From NCBI RefSeq assembly GCF_018403225.1, contig NZ_BOSG01000001.1, positions 2,170,001 through 2,234,000 on the forward strand: DNA of 64,000 nt, in the 5' to 3' direction. The position numbers were made by a program, and so were the translations under genes. Under the pieces are notes generated by a model. That model was given only the letters and a program-made list of their open reading frames with translations, did no database searches and had not been told where the DNA came from. Of this stretch, positions 53,218 through 62,142 are shown in pieces (position 1 is the stretch's first letter; each line of letters opens with the position of its first letter). The DNA comes from Paenibacillus sp. J23TS9 (GTDB lineage Bacteria; Bacillota; Bacilli; Paenibacillales; Paenibacillaceae).

Positions 53218-53787
53218 TCACGAATTCATAAAAATCAGATCCAGAAAAGAATCGATAAGCTGGATGGGACTATCCAATCCTTTCTCTGATTCAGAGTGCT
53301 CTGATATATTCAGTTCCACCAGACCATGAATAAATGCGTACATCATTGCAGTGGATTGATTTGAAGACTTCCGTATATTCCCCGCCTTTTCCAAACACTT
53401 CTCTACGGAAGTAAACATAAAAAAAGCGGAAGTAACAAGTTCAGGATACATTTCCTTATCCCATTGCTTACGGAACATCAATTGATAATGCTCCTGATTG
53501 TTGATGCCAAAATCATAATAAGCAAGCAAAATGGCATACAAAAGCGGCCGTGGTTCGTAAATCTTGTCGCTTAATAGCTGAATATTTCTATTCAGCAACA
53601 CGAAATTTTCAGTTGCAATGGTTGCCAGCAAATCATCCTTATTTTTGAAATGTCTGTATAGGGCACCTCGGGACAAGTTTATTTTTTTGCCAAGATCTCG
53701 CATATTAATAGCGTCTATTCCTTGTTGGTCAATCATTTCCCTTGTGACCTGAATCAGTTTTTGTTTTGTATCACTATTATTTTTCAT
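53218..53787 (-). CDS. TetR-family repressor
   Basis: A 189-residue TetR/AcrR regulator. The helix-turn-helix is INMRDLGKKINLSRGALYRHF with following KNKDDLL (about 25-55); the ligand domain follows and is diverged. GAGGG ribosome binding site. It is divergent from an SDR oxidoreductase gene, and two perfect palindromes lie between the two starts, so it almost certainly represses both. Confidence 0.92.
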   Translation of the reverse strand: MKNNSDTKQKLIQVTREMIDQQGIDAINMRDLGKKINLSRGALYRHFKNKDDLLATIATENFVLLNRNIQLLSDKIYEPRPLLYAILLAYYDFGINNQEHYQLMFRKQWDKEMYPELVTSAFFMFTSVEKCLEKAGNIRKSSNQSTAMMYAFIHGLVELNISEHSESEKGLDSPIQLIDSFLDLIFMNS

Positions 53788-53840
53788 AATTCCCTCTTGT
53801 GAAATAGATTCATGTTCCTTGCAATTAAAATTTTACCCCT

Positions 53841-53899
53841 CAATGTTGACAATGTCAACATTGCGAGGTTATACTCAGTCAATGTTGACACTGTCAACA
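53841..53899. promoter_or_regulatory. Two TetR operators and the SDR promoter
   Basis: A perfect palindrome at 53841-53863 (11-bp arms CAATGTTGACA around a central A) and a second, TGTTGACA-C-TGTCAACA, at 53883-53899. The plus-strand promoter TTGACA (53846-53851), 18 bp, TATACT (53870-53875) has its -35 inside the first operator and its start point inside the second. Confidence 0.88.
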
Positions 53900-53951
53900 A
53901 AATAGACGTCCTTTTACTTATATAATGATAATCCTAAGGAGAGTGTATGAA

Positions 53952-54911
53952 ATGAGTTCACAGAAACAAACAGTTATTATAACAGGTGGAAACTCGGGAT
54001 TAGGCTACGAATGCGCTAAACAAATTGCTAAATATGACAACAATTTTTATATTATTCTAGCTTGCCGCAATGCAGCCAAAGCCCAACAAGCCGTTAGTTC
54101 CCTCATACAAGAAACCAAAAACAACAACATAACCTCCATGGAATTGGATCTTTCCTCTTTGGAATCTGTTAGAAATTTCATTGGAAATTTATCCGAAATG
54201 GATTACCCGCCCTTATATGCACTTGTATGCAACGCAGGTGTACAATTTATTGATGATACACATTATACAAAAGATGGGTTTGAAATTACCTTTGGTGTAA
54301 ATCACCTCGGTCATTTTCTCCTGGCAAATATGTTGCTTGAACAAATAACGCCTGGAGGCCGAATTGTAATTGTTAGTAGCGGAACCCATGATCCATTGAA
54401 AAAAACTGGAATGCCTGAACCTATATTTGTGAATCCCCAACAATTGGCTGTTCCTGAACCAACTGGTACAAATGAAGCCATTTCCCTTATTGGCAGACGG
54501 CGCTACACGACTTCAAAGCTATGTAATTTATATTTCACCTATGAGCTGGCCCGTAGAATAAAGCAGCAAACCGATAAAAAGATTACCGTCAATGCTTTCG
54601 ATCCTGGAATGATGCCAGGAACGGGGCTTGCTCAAAGCTATACTCCTGTTATGAAGTTTGTTTGGAACTATGTATTGCCTGTTTTAACTTTGTTCTATCC
54701 GAATGTGAATACTGTGCGCCAGTCAGGAAGTGCATTAGCCAATTTGGTAACCGACAGTAAGCTTGACCAGACGACAGCAAAATATTTCGAAGGTAAGAAA
54801 CAAATTAAATCTTCCGAACTTTCGTATAACAATGAGAATTGGAGTTCTCTGTGGAAGGCTAGCGTAGAAATGTCGAAATTAACTCAGGCGGAGACAATTC
54901 TGAAAGTCTGA
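53952..54911 (+). CDS. Short-chain dehydrogenase/reductase, protochlorophyllide reductase-like subgroup
   Basis: A 319-residue NAD(P)-dependent reductase. The cofactor motif is TGGNSGLGYECAK (about 12-24); the active-site set is NAGVQF, the Ser in IVVSSGTHD and YTTSKLCN with Tyr and Lys. Its length and the C-terminal extension resemble the light-dependent-reductase-like SDRs common in bacteria, not chlorophyll enzymes. Substrate unknown; control by a TetR repressor suggests response to a small xenobiotic or metabolite. The ATG at 53952 is chosen because an AAGGAG lies 11 bases upstream; a GTG at 53943 is an alternative. Confidence 0.85.
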   Translation: MSSQKQTVIITGGNSGLGYECAKQIAKYDNNFYIILACRNAAKAQQAVSSLIQETKNNNITSMELDLSSLESVRNFIGNLSEMDYPPLYALVCNAGVQFIDDTHYTKDGFEITFGVNHLGHFLLANMLLEQITPGGRIVIVSSGTHDPLKKTGMPEPIFVNPQQLAVPEPTGTNEAISLIGRRRYTTSKLCNLYFTYELARRIKQQTDKKITVNAFDPGMMPGTGLAQSYTPVMKFVWNYVLPVLTLFYPNVNTVRQSGSALANLVTDSKLDQTTAKYFEGKKQIKSSELSYNNENWSSLWKASVEMSKLTQAETILKV

Positions 54912-55056
54912 TGATGTAAGGGCCGATGAATCTGGAAATGGCCGGATAGTAAAAGATGGCGGATAAAGTTGTTACAGGAACTCTGTTGCCAGCGAAAGTG
55001 AGCCAATCACGCGTTGCTGTCGTTTGCGCTAAGAGGATAATTCATTCCAAACGGTA

Positions 55057-55083
55057 CAAAAAAGCCGCCAAAGCCTTGGCGGC
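55057..55083 (-). terminator. Terminator-like hairpin
   Basis: GCCGCCAAGGC-loop-GGCGGC with TTTTTTG on the minus strand. It lies about 120 bp after the HTH gene stop and may end that transcript. Confidence 0.7.
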
Positions 55084-55206
55084 AGTGATCCGTATGTGGT
55101 CAATATAAAAGATGAATCACTTAGAGAATCATCACTACATCAACCGGCAGTTCATGCACTGTAAACTGCATCCTAACATCATTAGCACGATCTGAATTCA
55201 TAACAA

Positions 55207-56043
55207 TTACTCGGATAGAAGCTTACCTAGCTCGGAAATTGTAGCATCATTTGATGGTAAATTGATCGTTACGGTAAGGTGGGAAGCATCAGATACAAGA
55301 AAAGAAATCTGATCAAATACGAGCAGACCGGCTGTTGGGTGATGATTGATTTTCTTTCCTTCAGGGCCATTTAGAACATCATGCTTCGGCCACCATGCCC
55401 TAAATTCCGGGCTTGCTTGATTCAGTTCCTCAATGATCTCCATCCACCAGGGATCACCAGCGAATTTTCCGTAGCTGGTACGAAATTGAGCCAAACGGTG
55501 CCGGGCATGAGCTTCCCAATTCTCCTGAAGTAATTGCCGTACATACGTAGAAGTGAACGTCCGCCATACCGTATTTCGTTCACGTATCGACATTGCCTCG
55601 TAATTCCCGTAAATCAGGCTTGCAGCCCTGTTCCATGCCACAATATTCAGTCGCTGATCGGTAACATAGGCCGGGCTTGTTCCCTGCAGATCAAGGAAGC
55701 TCTGAAAGGTCGGACTAATGTTGTTTTCTGCTGGCGTCAGATCGGCAGGCAGCTGCTGCAGTGCCAGCATAAATAAATGATTCCGTTCATTGGAATCGAG
55801 CTGGAGAGCCCGTGCAATGCTATCTAGGACTGGGGTGGATACCTGAATGTTTCGCGCTTGCTCCAGCCATGTGTACCAGTCCACACTGACACCTGAGAGC
55901 TGCGCCACTTCCCCGCGTCTGAGTCCCGGCGTGCGCCGCCGACCTCCATGAGGCAGACCCGCTTGTTCGGGTGAAATACGGGCGCGGCGCGTCTTCAAAA
56001 ACTGCGCCAATTCAACAAGCCTCGTAGGGTTTGATGGTTCCAT
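55207..56043 (-). CDS. HTH regulator with MmyB-like ligand domain
   Basis: A 278-residue regulator: an XRE-type helix-turn-helix at residues about 10-80 (TPGLRRGEVAQLSGVSVDWYTWLEQAR) and an MmyB-like ligand-binding domain (SFLDLQGTSPAYVTDQRLNI, WNRAASLIYGNYEAM). These regulators often bind lipids and control nearby genes. It is divergent from an MFS efflux gene and a long palindrome lies between them, so it probably represses that gene and itself. Confidence 0.92.
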   Translation of the reverse strand: MEPSNPTRLVELAQFLKTRRARISPEQAGLPHGGRRRTPGLRRGEVAQLSGVSVDWYTWLEQARNIQVSTPVLDSIARALQLDSNERNHLFMLALQQLPADLTPAENNISPTFQSFLDLQGTSPAYVTDQRLNIVAWNRAASLIYGNYEAMSIRERNTVWRTFTSTYVRQLLQENWEAHARHRLAQFRTSYGKFAGDPWWMEIIEELNQASPEFRAWWPKHDVLNGPEGKKINHHPTAGLLVFDQISFLVSDASHLTVTINLPSNDATISELGKLLSE

Positions 56044-56071
56044 AACTCGCTTTGCCCCCTTGCATGTCTCC

Positions 56072-56098
56072 TATCCTAGGAGAATTTCTCCTAGGATA
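56072..56098. promoter_or_regulatory. 27-bp palindromic operator between the HTH and MFS genes
   Basis: Arms TATCCTAGGAGA and TCTCCTAGGATA, separated by ATT, are exact reverse complements. Each arm itself holds CCTAGG. It lies 28 bp upstream of the HTH start, in the divergent gap before the MFS gene. Confidence 0.85.
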
Positions 56099-56191
56099 AA
56101 CCCTCATCTTATTCTAGTATACGATTCATTATACAATTTCCATGAGGAGAAACGGCAAATACTTAAACATTGCCATGGAAGGAGACTTACT

Positions 56192-57577
56192 TTGGAAAAG
56201 GCAATTCAATCTCAACCCAACAGAACCGGCAAGTCTGCCAAAACACTGTTGCTTTTCGGACTTTCGCTCGGATACTTTATGGTACTCCTGGATATGACGG
56301 TGGTGAGCGTCGCGCTTCCGGCGATTCGGGTCGATTTGAGCGGAGGGATATCCGGCCTTCAATGGGTGGTGAACGCCTACACGATCGTATTTGCCGGTTT
56401 ACTGCTATCCATGGGCGCGTTTGCTGACAAGCTTGGAGCCAAACATGTCTATATGGGTGGTCTAGCTCTATTTCTCGTCGCATCGGCCCTCTCAGCAGCC
56501 GTTTCGACACTAGGCGCGCTTATCGGCTTACGTGCAATACTCGGCATAGGAGCAGCAGCGCTTACGCCAGCCTCGCTCACTCTGATAGCCCATGCTTACC
56601 CGGTACCCGCTGAACGTGCCCGGGCGCTTGGCATTTGGGCAGCGGTTACCGGGGGAGCGATGGCGGCAGGACCTGTTATCGGAGGACTACTTGCGGATTC
56701 GTTCGGCTGGCGCAGCATTTTCCTTCTCAACGTACCGCTTGCAGCCATTAGCTTGATCATGACTTTCCTGTTCGTCAGGGAAACGGATCTTAATCCGCAG
56801 CGCAGCTTTGACTTGGGGGGGCAAATCACGGCTATTGTGGCCATAACTGCATTGTCCTTTGGACTGATGGAGGGGGAAACGAACGGCTGGGATTCACCGG
56901 TTATTATCGCGGCATTTAGTCTGGCTCTATTGAGCGCCCTCCTTTTTTGGATTGTGGAAGCAAAAGGCAAGTCACCGTTGCTTCCGCTGCGGCTATTTAA
57001 GAATGCGACAGTATCGGCCGGAATGCTTGCCGGAATGGCGATTAACATCGGCCTGTCAGGGATTCTATTTGTACTGCCCTTATTTCTTCAACAAATACGC
57101 GGACTATCGGCCCACATCGCCGGACTCGCGCTCCTGCCCATGATGATTCCACTGGCCTGCAATCCCATTCTGACCGGTTGCATTGTGGGCAGAATCGGAG
57201 CGCGGATACCGATGACTGTCGGCTTTAGCCTTGGAGCAGTGGGTACGCTGCTGCAAGTGTGGACGGGAGTGAACACGAGCTATGCGATTACGATGGTTGG
57301 ATTGCTGCTGATCGGTTTCGGAGTGTCCTTAACAATTCCTTCGTTAATGACGGCCGTAATCTCTTCTGTCCCTAAGGAACAGACCGGTGCGATATCAGGC
57401 GCTCTCAATTCAAGCCGCCAGCTTGGCGCAACGCTGGGGGTCGCCATCCTCGGCACGCTTCTGAGAGGCAGCAAATCGTTTATTGCAGGAATGCATGTAT
57501 CGCTTATCGTAACAACTGTTATTTTGTTCGGTGGCAGTTTGCTATCGCTCGTATTTATCGGCAGAAAACAATCATAG
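56192..57577 (+). CDS. MFS multidrug transporter, DHA2 family (14 helices)
   Basis: A 461-residue efflux protein. LDMTVVSVALPAIRVDL is the DHA2 motif D1, and GIWAAVTGGAMAAGPVIGGL is motif C for drug antiporters. It starts with TTG at 56192 preceded by AAGGAG seven bases upstream; the frame extends further without a ribosome binding site. It would export hydrophobic or cationic drugs with proton antiport and is probably induced through the divergent HTH regulator. Confidence 0.93.
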   Translation: MEKAIQSQPNRTGKSAKTLLLFGLSLGYFMVLLDMTVVSVALPAIRVDLSGGISGLQWVVNAYTIVFAGLLLSMGAFADKLGAKHVYMGGLALFLVASALSAAVSTLGALIGLRAILGIGAAALTPASLTLIAHAYPVPAERARALGIWAAVTGGAMAAGPVIGGLLADSFGWRSIFLLNVPLAAISLIMTFLFVRETDLNPQRSFDLGGQITAIVAITALSFGLMEGETNGWDSPVIIAAFSLALLSALLFWIVEAKGKSPLLPLRLFKNATVSAGMLAGMAINIGLSGILFVLPLFLQQIRGLSAHIAGLALLPMMIPLACNPILTGCIVGRIGARIPMTVGFSLGAVGTLLQVWTGVNTSYAITMVGLLLIGFGVSLTIPSLMTAVISSVPKEQTGAISGALNSSRQLGATLGVAILGTLLRGSKSFIAGMHVSLIVTTVILFGGSLLSLVFIGRKQS

Positions 57578-57618
57578 CAATATGTGAAGTCCTCTCATGG
57601 GCTTCGTGCTCCTGAAAA

Positions 57619-57653
57619 TAAAAAAAGCAGCGCAAGCCTTGCTGCGCTGCTCT
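57619..57653 (-). terminator. Terminator of the SDR gene at 57699
   Basis: AGCAGCGCA-GCAAGGCT-TGCGCTGCT hairpin followed on the minus strand by TTTTTTTATTTT. Confidence 0.9.
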
Positions 57654-57698
57654 GTACTTTGATGACATCCGAGGTTCATCCATACCATTTTCAAGCTG

Positions 57699-58460
57699 TT
57701 ACTGAGCCGTCCAACCACCATCTACCAGCAGCAGAGTGCCTGTAACGAGATCGGATGCCGGGGAGGCCAAATAAATCACGGCTCCTGCCACGTCTTCAAT
57801 CGTACCGATCCTGCCTGCAGGAATTCGGGCTAACACCTCGTCTCTGAATTCAGGCGTATCCAAACGTTCGGCTGTACCCGGCGTATAGATGAATGTTGGG
57901 CCAACGGCATTAATGCAGACACCACGGCCGGACCATTCCAAAGCGAGCACCTTCGTTAATTGATTCATCCCGCCTTTCGAAGCGCAATAGGCAACCCCAT
58001 CGGCGATCCCTACGATGCTAACCTGCGAACTGACATTGATGATCTTGCCGCTACCCTGTTCCAGCATTATACGACCGGCAGCCTGGCAGCAGAAAAATAC
58101 GCCTTTCAAATTGACGTCCATCATTTCATCCCAATATTCTTCCGTCACATCTGCTGCCGGCATCCCCTCACCCAAGCCAGCATTATTCACAACAATATCC
58201 AGCCTTCCGAAATCCTCGGCAACCTGACCGAATACGTTTCCGATCTGTTTCACGTCGCGTACATCCAGCTCGTAGGCCTTTGCTTGGCCCCCCGCTTCAG
58301 TAATCTCTTCTACTAGTTGGTCAAGTGAGACTCTGCTCCGGGCCATAACGGCAACGATCGCCCCGGCTGCTGCCAGGGATTTGGCCAAGCCATAGCCGAT
58401 GCCTTTGCTTGCGCCTGTTACAATTGCTATTTTATTCTGGATACTGAAACTGGGCTGCAT
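57699..58460 (-). CDS. Short-chain dehydrogenase/reductase, classical (FabG/glucose dehydrogenase-like)
   Basis: A 253-residue SDR. TGASKGIG (cofactor loop), NNAGLGE, the catalytic triad Ser (NVSSQVS), Tyr and Lys (YCASKGG), and the C-terminal VTGTLLLVDGGWTAQ. It uses NAD(P) to oxidise or reduce an alcohol or ketone of unknown identity. GGAGG ribosome binding site seven bases upstream. Monocistronic. Confidence 0.9.
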   Translation of the reverse strand: MQPSFSIQNKIAIVTGASKGIGYGLAKSLAAAGAIVAVMARSRVSLDQLVEEITEAGGQAKAYELDVRDVKQIGNVFGQVAEDFGRLDIVVNNAGLGEGMPAADVTEEYWDEMMDVNLKGVFFCCQAAGRIMLEQGSGKIINVSSQVSIVGIADGVAYCASKGGMNQLTKVLALEWSGRGVCINAVGPTFIYTPGTAERLDTPEFRDEVLARIPAGRIGTIEDVAGAVIYLASPASDLVTGTLLLVDGGWTAQ

Positions 58461-58687
58461 TCAAATACCTCCACTCATTTGTTCGTTCTCAACTCGAGCT
58501 TATTTTCATTAAAACATGGCTTCATAATAGTGACAATCATTTCCGGCATGCTTCAGCAAGGCACTAAAAACGATTTCCCAGACTACCTATTGAACCTCAG
58601 TTATGTTGCAATCCATATCCGCAATGCATAATATTGGGTGATAGAACGTTTTCATGCGAGCACGAGATCGGAATGGAGGAATAAAGA

Positions 58688-59755
58688 ATGTCATTTATTC
58701 ACGGGATAGAATTATGTCGCAGGTTCCATGCCGAAGTCGTTGAACCTTTAATGACTGATACTTTTCCGTTTCTGCTGTATTCGGCGGCTTTATTGGGGCC
58801 CGGTAGTGAAGTTCTGGGCTATGATACGGAAATGTCAACGGATCATGATTGGGGACCACGCGTATATCTGTTTTTTAGTGAAGAAGATATTGGCTATTCA
58901 GAACAGATAATAGGATCTTTGCTAGAGCGGGCGCCTGATCAGTTTTATGGCATTCCGGTCGATGTAAACATGAGCGTGATTACAACGATACCCATGTTCG
59001 TCGAAAGCTGCCTGGGTCTTCATATCCATGAACCCATGGAAACAGAGGATTGGCTGACATTCCCTTCGCAGTCGCTTCTCGAGATAACTAGAGGATCCGT
59101 ATTTAGGGATGATACAGGTCAACTTACCGCGTTACGCAAACAATTCAATTATTATCCTCACTCGATTTGGTTGTACCTAATGGCATCCAATTGGCAGCGA
59201 ATCGGTCAAGAGGAGCATCTGATGCTTCGTTCGGGTTATGCAGGTGATGAACTAGGCTCAGCGGTTATTGCTTCACGAATTGTCCGCGACATCATGAATA
59301 TTTGCTTTTTAATGGAACGTCAGTACGCGCCTTATCCCAAATGGTTTGGGACTGCATTTAGTCGTTTGAAATGCTCTGATCCCTTAACGCCTAGTCTTTG
59401 GACTGCTCAAACGGCGACTACATGGAGAGATCGTGAGAACGCATTGAATAGTGCTTATACGCACTTATCGAGCATGCATAATAGGCTCGGGATCACTGAA
59501 ATGATCCCCAATAACGTTTCAACCTTCTACGATCGTCCCTTCAAAGTAATGCATGGCGAAGGAATTGCTAAAGTTATTTTGAAACATATTTCGGATAAAA
59601 ACATTCGCCAGTTAGCTGAAAAACGCTTAATCGGTAACATCGATCAGATTACAGACAATACAGACTTCAGAAATATAAGTCATTTGGCTGGAGCTGAAGG
59701 AAAATATGCGAAAGAGGCACTGAAAAGACTACTTAAGCCTTTCAATAGAGCATAA
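58688..59755 (+). CDS. DUF4037 domain-containing protein (nucleotidyltransferase-like)
   Basis: A 355-residue protein. The N-terminal region has LLYSAALLGPGSEVLGYDTE and STDHDWGPRVYLFF, where the GS and DxD-type acids resemble the nucleotidyltransferase fold that DUF4037 belongs to. The C-terminal half is helical. The catalytic role is not established; related folds transfer nucleotides onto small molecules or proteins. GGAGG ribosome binding site. Convergent with the SUFU gene. Confidence 0.82.
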   Translation: MSFIHGIELCRRFHAEVVEPLMTDTFPFLLYSAALLGPGSEVLGYDTEMSTDHDWGPRVYLFFSEEDIGYSEQIIGSLLERAPDQFYGIPVDVNMSVITTIPMFVESCLGLHIHEPMETEDWLTFPSQSLLEITRGSVFRDDTGQLTALRKQFNYYPHSIWLYLMASNWQRIGQEEHLMLRSGYAGDELGSAVIASRIVRDIMNICFLMERQYAPYPKWFGTAFSRLKCSDPLTPSLWTAQTATTWRDRENALNSAYTHLSSMHNRLGITEMIPNNVSTFYDRPFKVMHGEGIAKVILKHISDKNIRQLAEKRLIGNIDQITDNTDFRNISHLAGAEGKYAKEALKRLLKPFNRA

Positions 59756-59833
59756 ATCTTTTATCCGGCTTGCGTTAACATTGTTGGTGCAGCTTGCGTT
59801 CAGCTTGCCCTTCGAGCAAATATAGTATGGCGG

Positions 59834-60895
59834 TCAACCGATGGTCTTTACTACATTTCCTTCATGATCCTTAATGCTGGTTTTCACAATTTGAATGGCG
59901 ATGCCTTGTAAAGAAGAAACCTCAAAAATGCTTTCCCTAGGCAGTAAGTTCCGGCTGAAATCCGCCGTTGTCAATGCATCCAGAGTAATCCGGACCTCAT
60001 TTTCTTGCATTGCACACTCAGCCTTCTCCCCTGGTTCAAAAACAAGCCGGACTTCAGGGCCCACCAAGCTCAGGCTTTTCCCTTTCAAAATTCGTCCGCG
60101 GAGCAGCTTTCCAATGATTCCTGCTTGCTTCGCACCTAACTTGAGCATATCGGGAGACTTGTTTAGCCAACCTTTCTTGCCCGGAGTCCAAGCCAGCTGA
60201 TCCACATATAAAAAGCCGGTATTCGAGCCTTCTTCTTCCATTCCCTGTTCAATCTTTTCCGAGATGGAAGGAACTTGAAGAAGTGAATCTCTCGTTAAAT
60301 CGGTTATGTAATATGGCATATAATCGAGACCTGCGGAGAGCACTCCAAGGGTATTCCAGGTTTGCATGGCTTCAAGTTCATCACCCGTCATGCCAACCAT
60401 CTGCAAGAACTCCACCCGTCCATTTGATGTATGGATTGCAGGTAGCTCAGGATCATGCACAAAGGCCAGCGCGGTGAGGCGTGTATCTGCATTCAGGCAT
60501 ATGGGACCGTTTGCATCCAAGTAATCACCTGATCTAAAAATATTTCCGCTATTAAAAACATATCTGCCCATATTTTGAAGCAGGTTTAGCGCCCATGCAG
60601 GCGGCTCTTCCTCTTCTTCCTTCCGGGCGAGTCTTAACGTCAATTCAAATCCATAACCACTGTCCTCGACATGATCCGATTCCTTTTCATACAGCTCCGT
60701 GAATCCATAGGTTACGAAGTGCCAGTGCGGGGCTGGTGTATCACGCTTATACGCACTGATTCCATCCAACGGATCTTGACCCCCAAGTGCATATGAAATG
60801 AGCGTTCCATAATGCTTTGGCTCTTGATCCCGGTAAATCTTCGATAGTTGCTGATCAATCGCATCCCAACCGGAAGTGTTTAGTTCTTCATTCAT
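59834..60895 (-). CDS. Suppressor-of-fused (SUFU) domain protein
   Basis: A 353-residue SUFU-fold protein. Clear family blocks are PHWHFVTYGFTELYEKES, GYGFELTLRLARKEEEEEPP and WALNLLQNMGRYVF in the N-terminal two-thirds; the C-terminal 80 residues are less conserved. Bacterial SUFU proteins are common in Bacillales and some act as immunity proteins to polymorphic toxins, but no toxin gene is adjacent. GGAGG ribosome binding site ten bases before ATG. Its cellular role is unknown. Confidence 0.88.
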   Translation of the reverse strand: MNEELNTSGWDAIDQQLSKIYRDQEPKHYGTLISYALGGQDPLDGISAYKRDTPAPHWHFVTYGFTELYEKESDHVEDSGYGFELTLRLARKEEEEEPPAWALNLLQNMGRYVFNSGNIFRSGDYLDANGPICLNADTRLTALAFVHDPELPAIHTSNGRVEFLQMVGMTGDELEAMQTWNTLGVLSAGLDYMPYYITDLTRDSLLQVPSISEKIEQGMEEEGSNTGFLYVDQLAWTPGKKGWLNKSPDMLKLGAKQAGIIGKLLRGRILKGKSLSLVGPEVRLVFEPGEKAECAMQENEVRITLDALTTADFSRNLLPRESIFEVSSLQGIAIQIVKTSIKDHEGNVVKTIG

Positions 60896-61077
60896 TTTAA
60901 CGTTACCTCCAATGTTAACTTATATATTCGTATTCGTACTTGATATACACTTTTTTCGATTGATATAAACTTAGGAAATAGCTATTTCATTGGGCTCTAC
61001 CGGTTTATGACTAGTATATGGATCTTTTTTGACATCAACCTTTCACCCTCCTCTCCATGTGGAAAAAACCACAGATA

Positions 61078-61126
61078 TATATTGACAAACGATATATCGG
61101 GTATTAATATATCGACATACGATATA
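61078..61126. promoter_or_regulatory. PadR operators and promoter
   Basis: TATATTG-ACAAA-CGATATA (61078-61096, one mismatch) and TATATCG-ACATA-CGATATA (61108-61126, perfect) are 30 bp apart. Plus-strand TTGACA (61082-61087), 17 bp, TAATAT (61105-61110) places the -35 in the first and the start point in the second, a repressor layout. Confidence 0.8.
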
Positions 61127-61160
61127 AAAACCATCATATCATAAGAATGGAGGGGAACGG

Positions 61161-61499
61161 TTGAATAAACTGAAAGACATGCTTCCATTGACTGAAGCCT
61201 TCTATTATATTCTGATTGCATTGTATAAAGAGCCTTCACATGGATACGGGATTATGCAAGATACCGAGAAATTAAGCCATGGCAGAGTAAAAATTGGAGC
61301 CGGCACATTGTATACCGCTCTTAACACATTACTGAATAAAGGATTAATTGACCATTATCCCATTCCCGAAGGAACCGATAGTCGGCGCAAGATGTACGAA
61401 ATTACGGAAAACGGAAAAATGGTTGTCGCAGCAGAAATTGAACGTCTTGAGGAGCTATTGAAGGCTGGGCAGCAAGTACGGATTGACGAAAAGGAGTGA
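61161..61499 (+). CDS. PadR-family regulator
   Basis: A 112-residue PadR protein: LTEAFYYILIALYKEPSHGY (helix with the PadR opening), GAGTLYTALNTLLNKGLI (recognition helix region), SRRKMYEITENGK (wing) and a C-terminal helix for dimerisation. TTG start with GGAGGGG five bases upstream. The stop overlaps the start of the DUF2812 gene; the pair is typical of PadR-DUF2812 modules, which respond to membrane or drug stress. Confidence 0.92.
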   Translation: MNKLKDMLPLTEAFYYILIALYKEPSHGYGIMQDTEKLSHGRVKIGAGTLYTALNTLLNKGLIDHYPIPEGTDSRRKMYEITENGKMVVAAEIERLEELLKAGQQVRIDEKE

Positions 61500-61504
61500 G
61501 GTCA

Positions 61505-62056
61505 ATGGGAGAGCGCTTGGAGAAAAGATACCGTCTAACGATGAGCTGGAATTATGAGAAAGAGGAACAATGGATCAATGAACTATCCGAGCAAGGACTA
61601 CATCTGAAAAAGGCCGGAGCTTTAAAAAGCTTTTTCACAAATGACCCGACGACTCGATACACGTATCGCTTGGATTATCAGCCTGGCCTTAAGAAAAATC
61701 ATGCGATGCAGGATTATCTCGATTTGTATCAGGATGCGGGTTGGGAGTATGTAGTCTCCTACGGAAGTGCTTGGCACTATTTCCGTAAGGAATTTATCCC
61801 GGGAGAACCCCCTCGATTATATACGGACCGAGAGTCCCTCATCGCGCAATACAAAAAAATCCAACGTGTGATGGGTGGCGTATTTATCGCTAATATAGTG
61901 ATTTTTTCAGCCAATATGACCAATCTTCTGTCCCGGTTTAGTGACAGGTTATGGGGAATCATTGTTCCTGTCATGGCCATTTATTTCATTCTCTTTGTAT
62001 TGCTTGGATTTGGTTATGTGAAGACGGGCAATAAAATCAAAAAGCTTGTAAAATAA
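61505..62056 (+). CDS. DUF2812 membrane protein
   Basis: A 183-residue protein. The first 110 residues form the DUF2812 domain (EEQWINELSEQGLHLKKAGA, YTYRLDYQPG, DLYQDAGWEYVVSYGSAWHYF), followed by two membrane helices (about 118-140 and 150-172). AAGGAG eight bases before the ATG. It is encoded with, and probably controlled by, the PadR regulator. Function unknown; likely a small partner of the regulator at the membrane (inference). Confidence 0.88.
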   Translation: MGERLEKRYRLTMSWNYEKEEQWINELSEQGLHLKKAGALKSFFTNDPTTRYTYRLDYQPGLKKNHAMQDYLDLYQDAGWEYVVSYGSAWHYFRKEFIPGEPPRLYTDRESLIAQYKKIQRVMGGVFIANIVIFSANMTNLLSRFSDRLWGIIVPVMAIYFILFVLLGFGYVKTGNKIKKLVK

Positions 62057-62142
62057 TATCCTTTTCACATGACAACCTCCCATTCCCGGTATATAATACA
62101 GAACAGGCGTTCTGTTTATTTTATCATACAGGAGGGTTTGCT

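Noticed and set aside
55114..55203. 26-codon frame MNSDRANDVRMQFTVHELPV... after the HTH gene (minus strand)
   Set aside because: No ribosome binding site, no partner gene and a very short length; kept out as unproven, though it could be a gene remnant.
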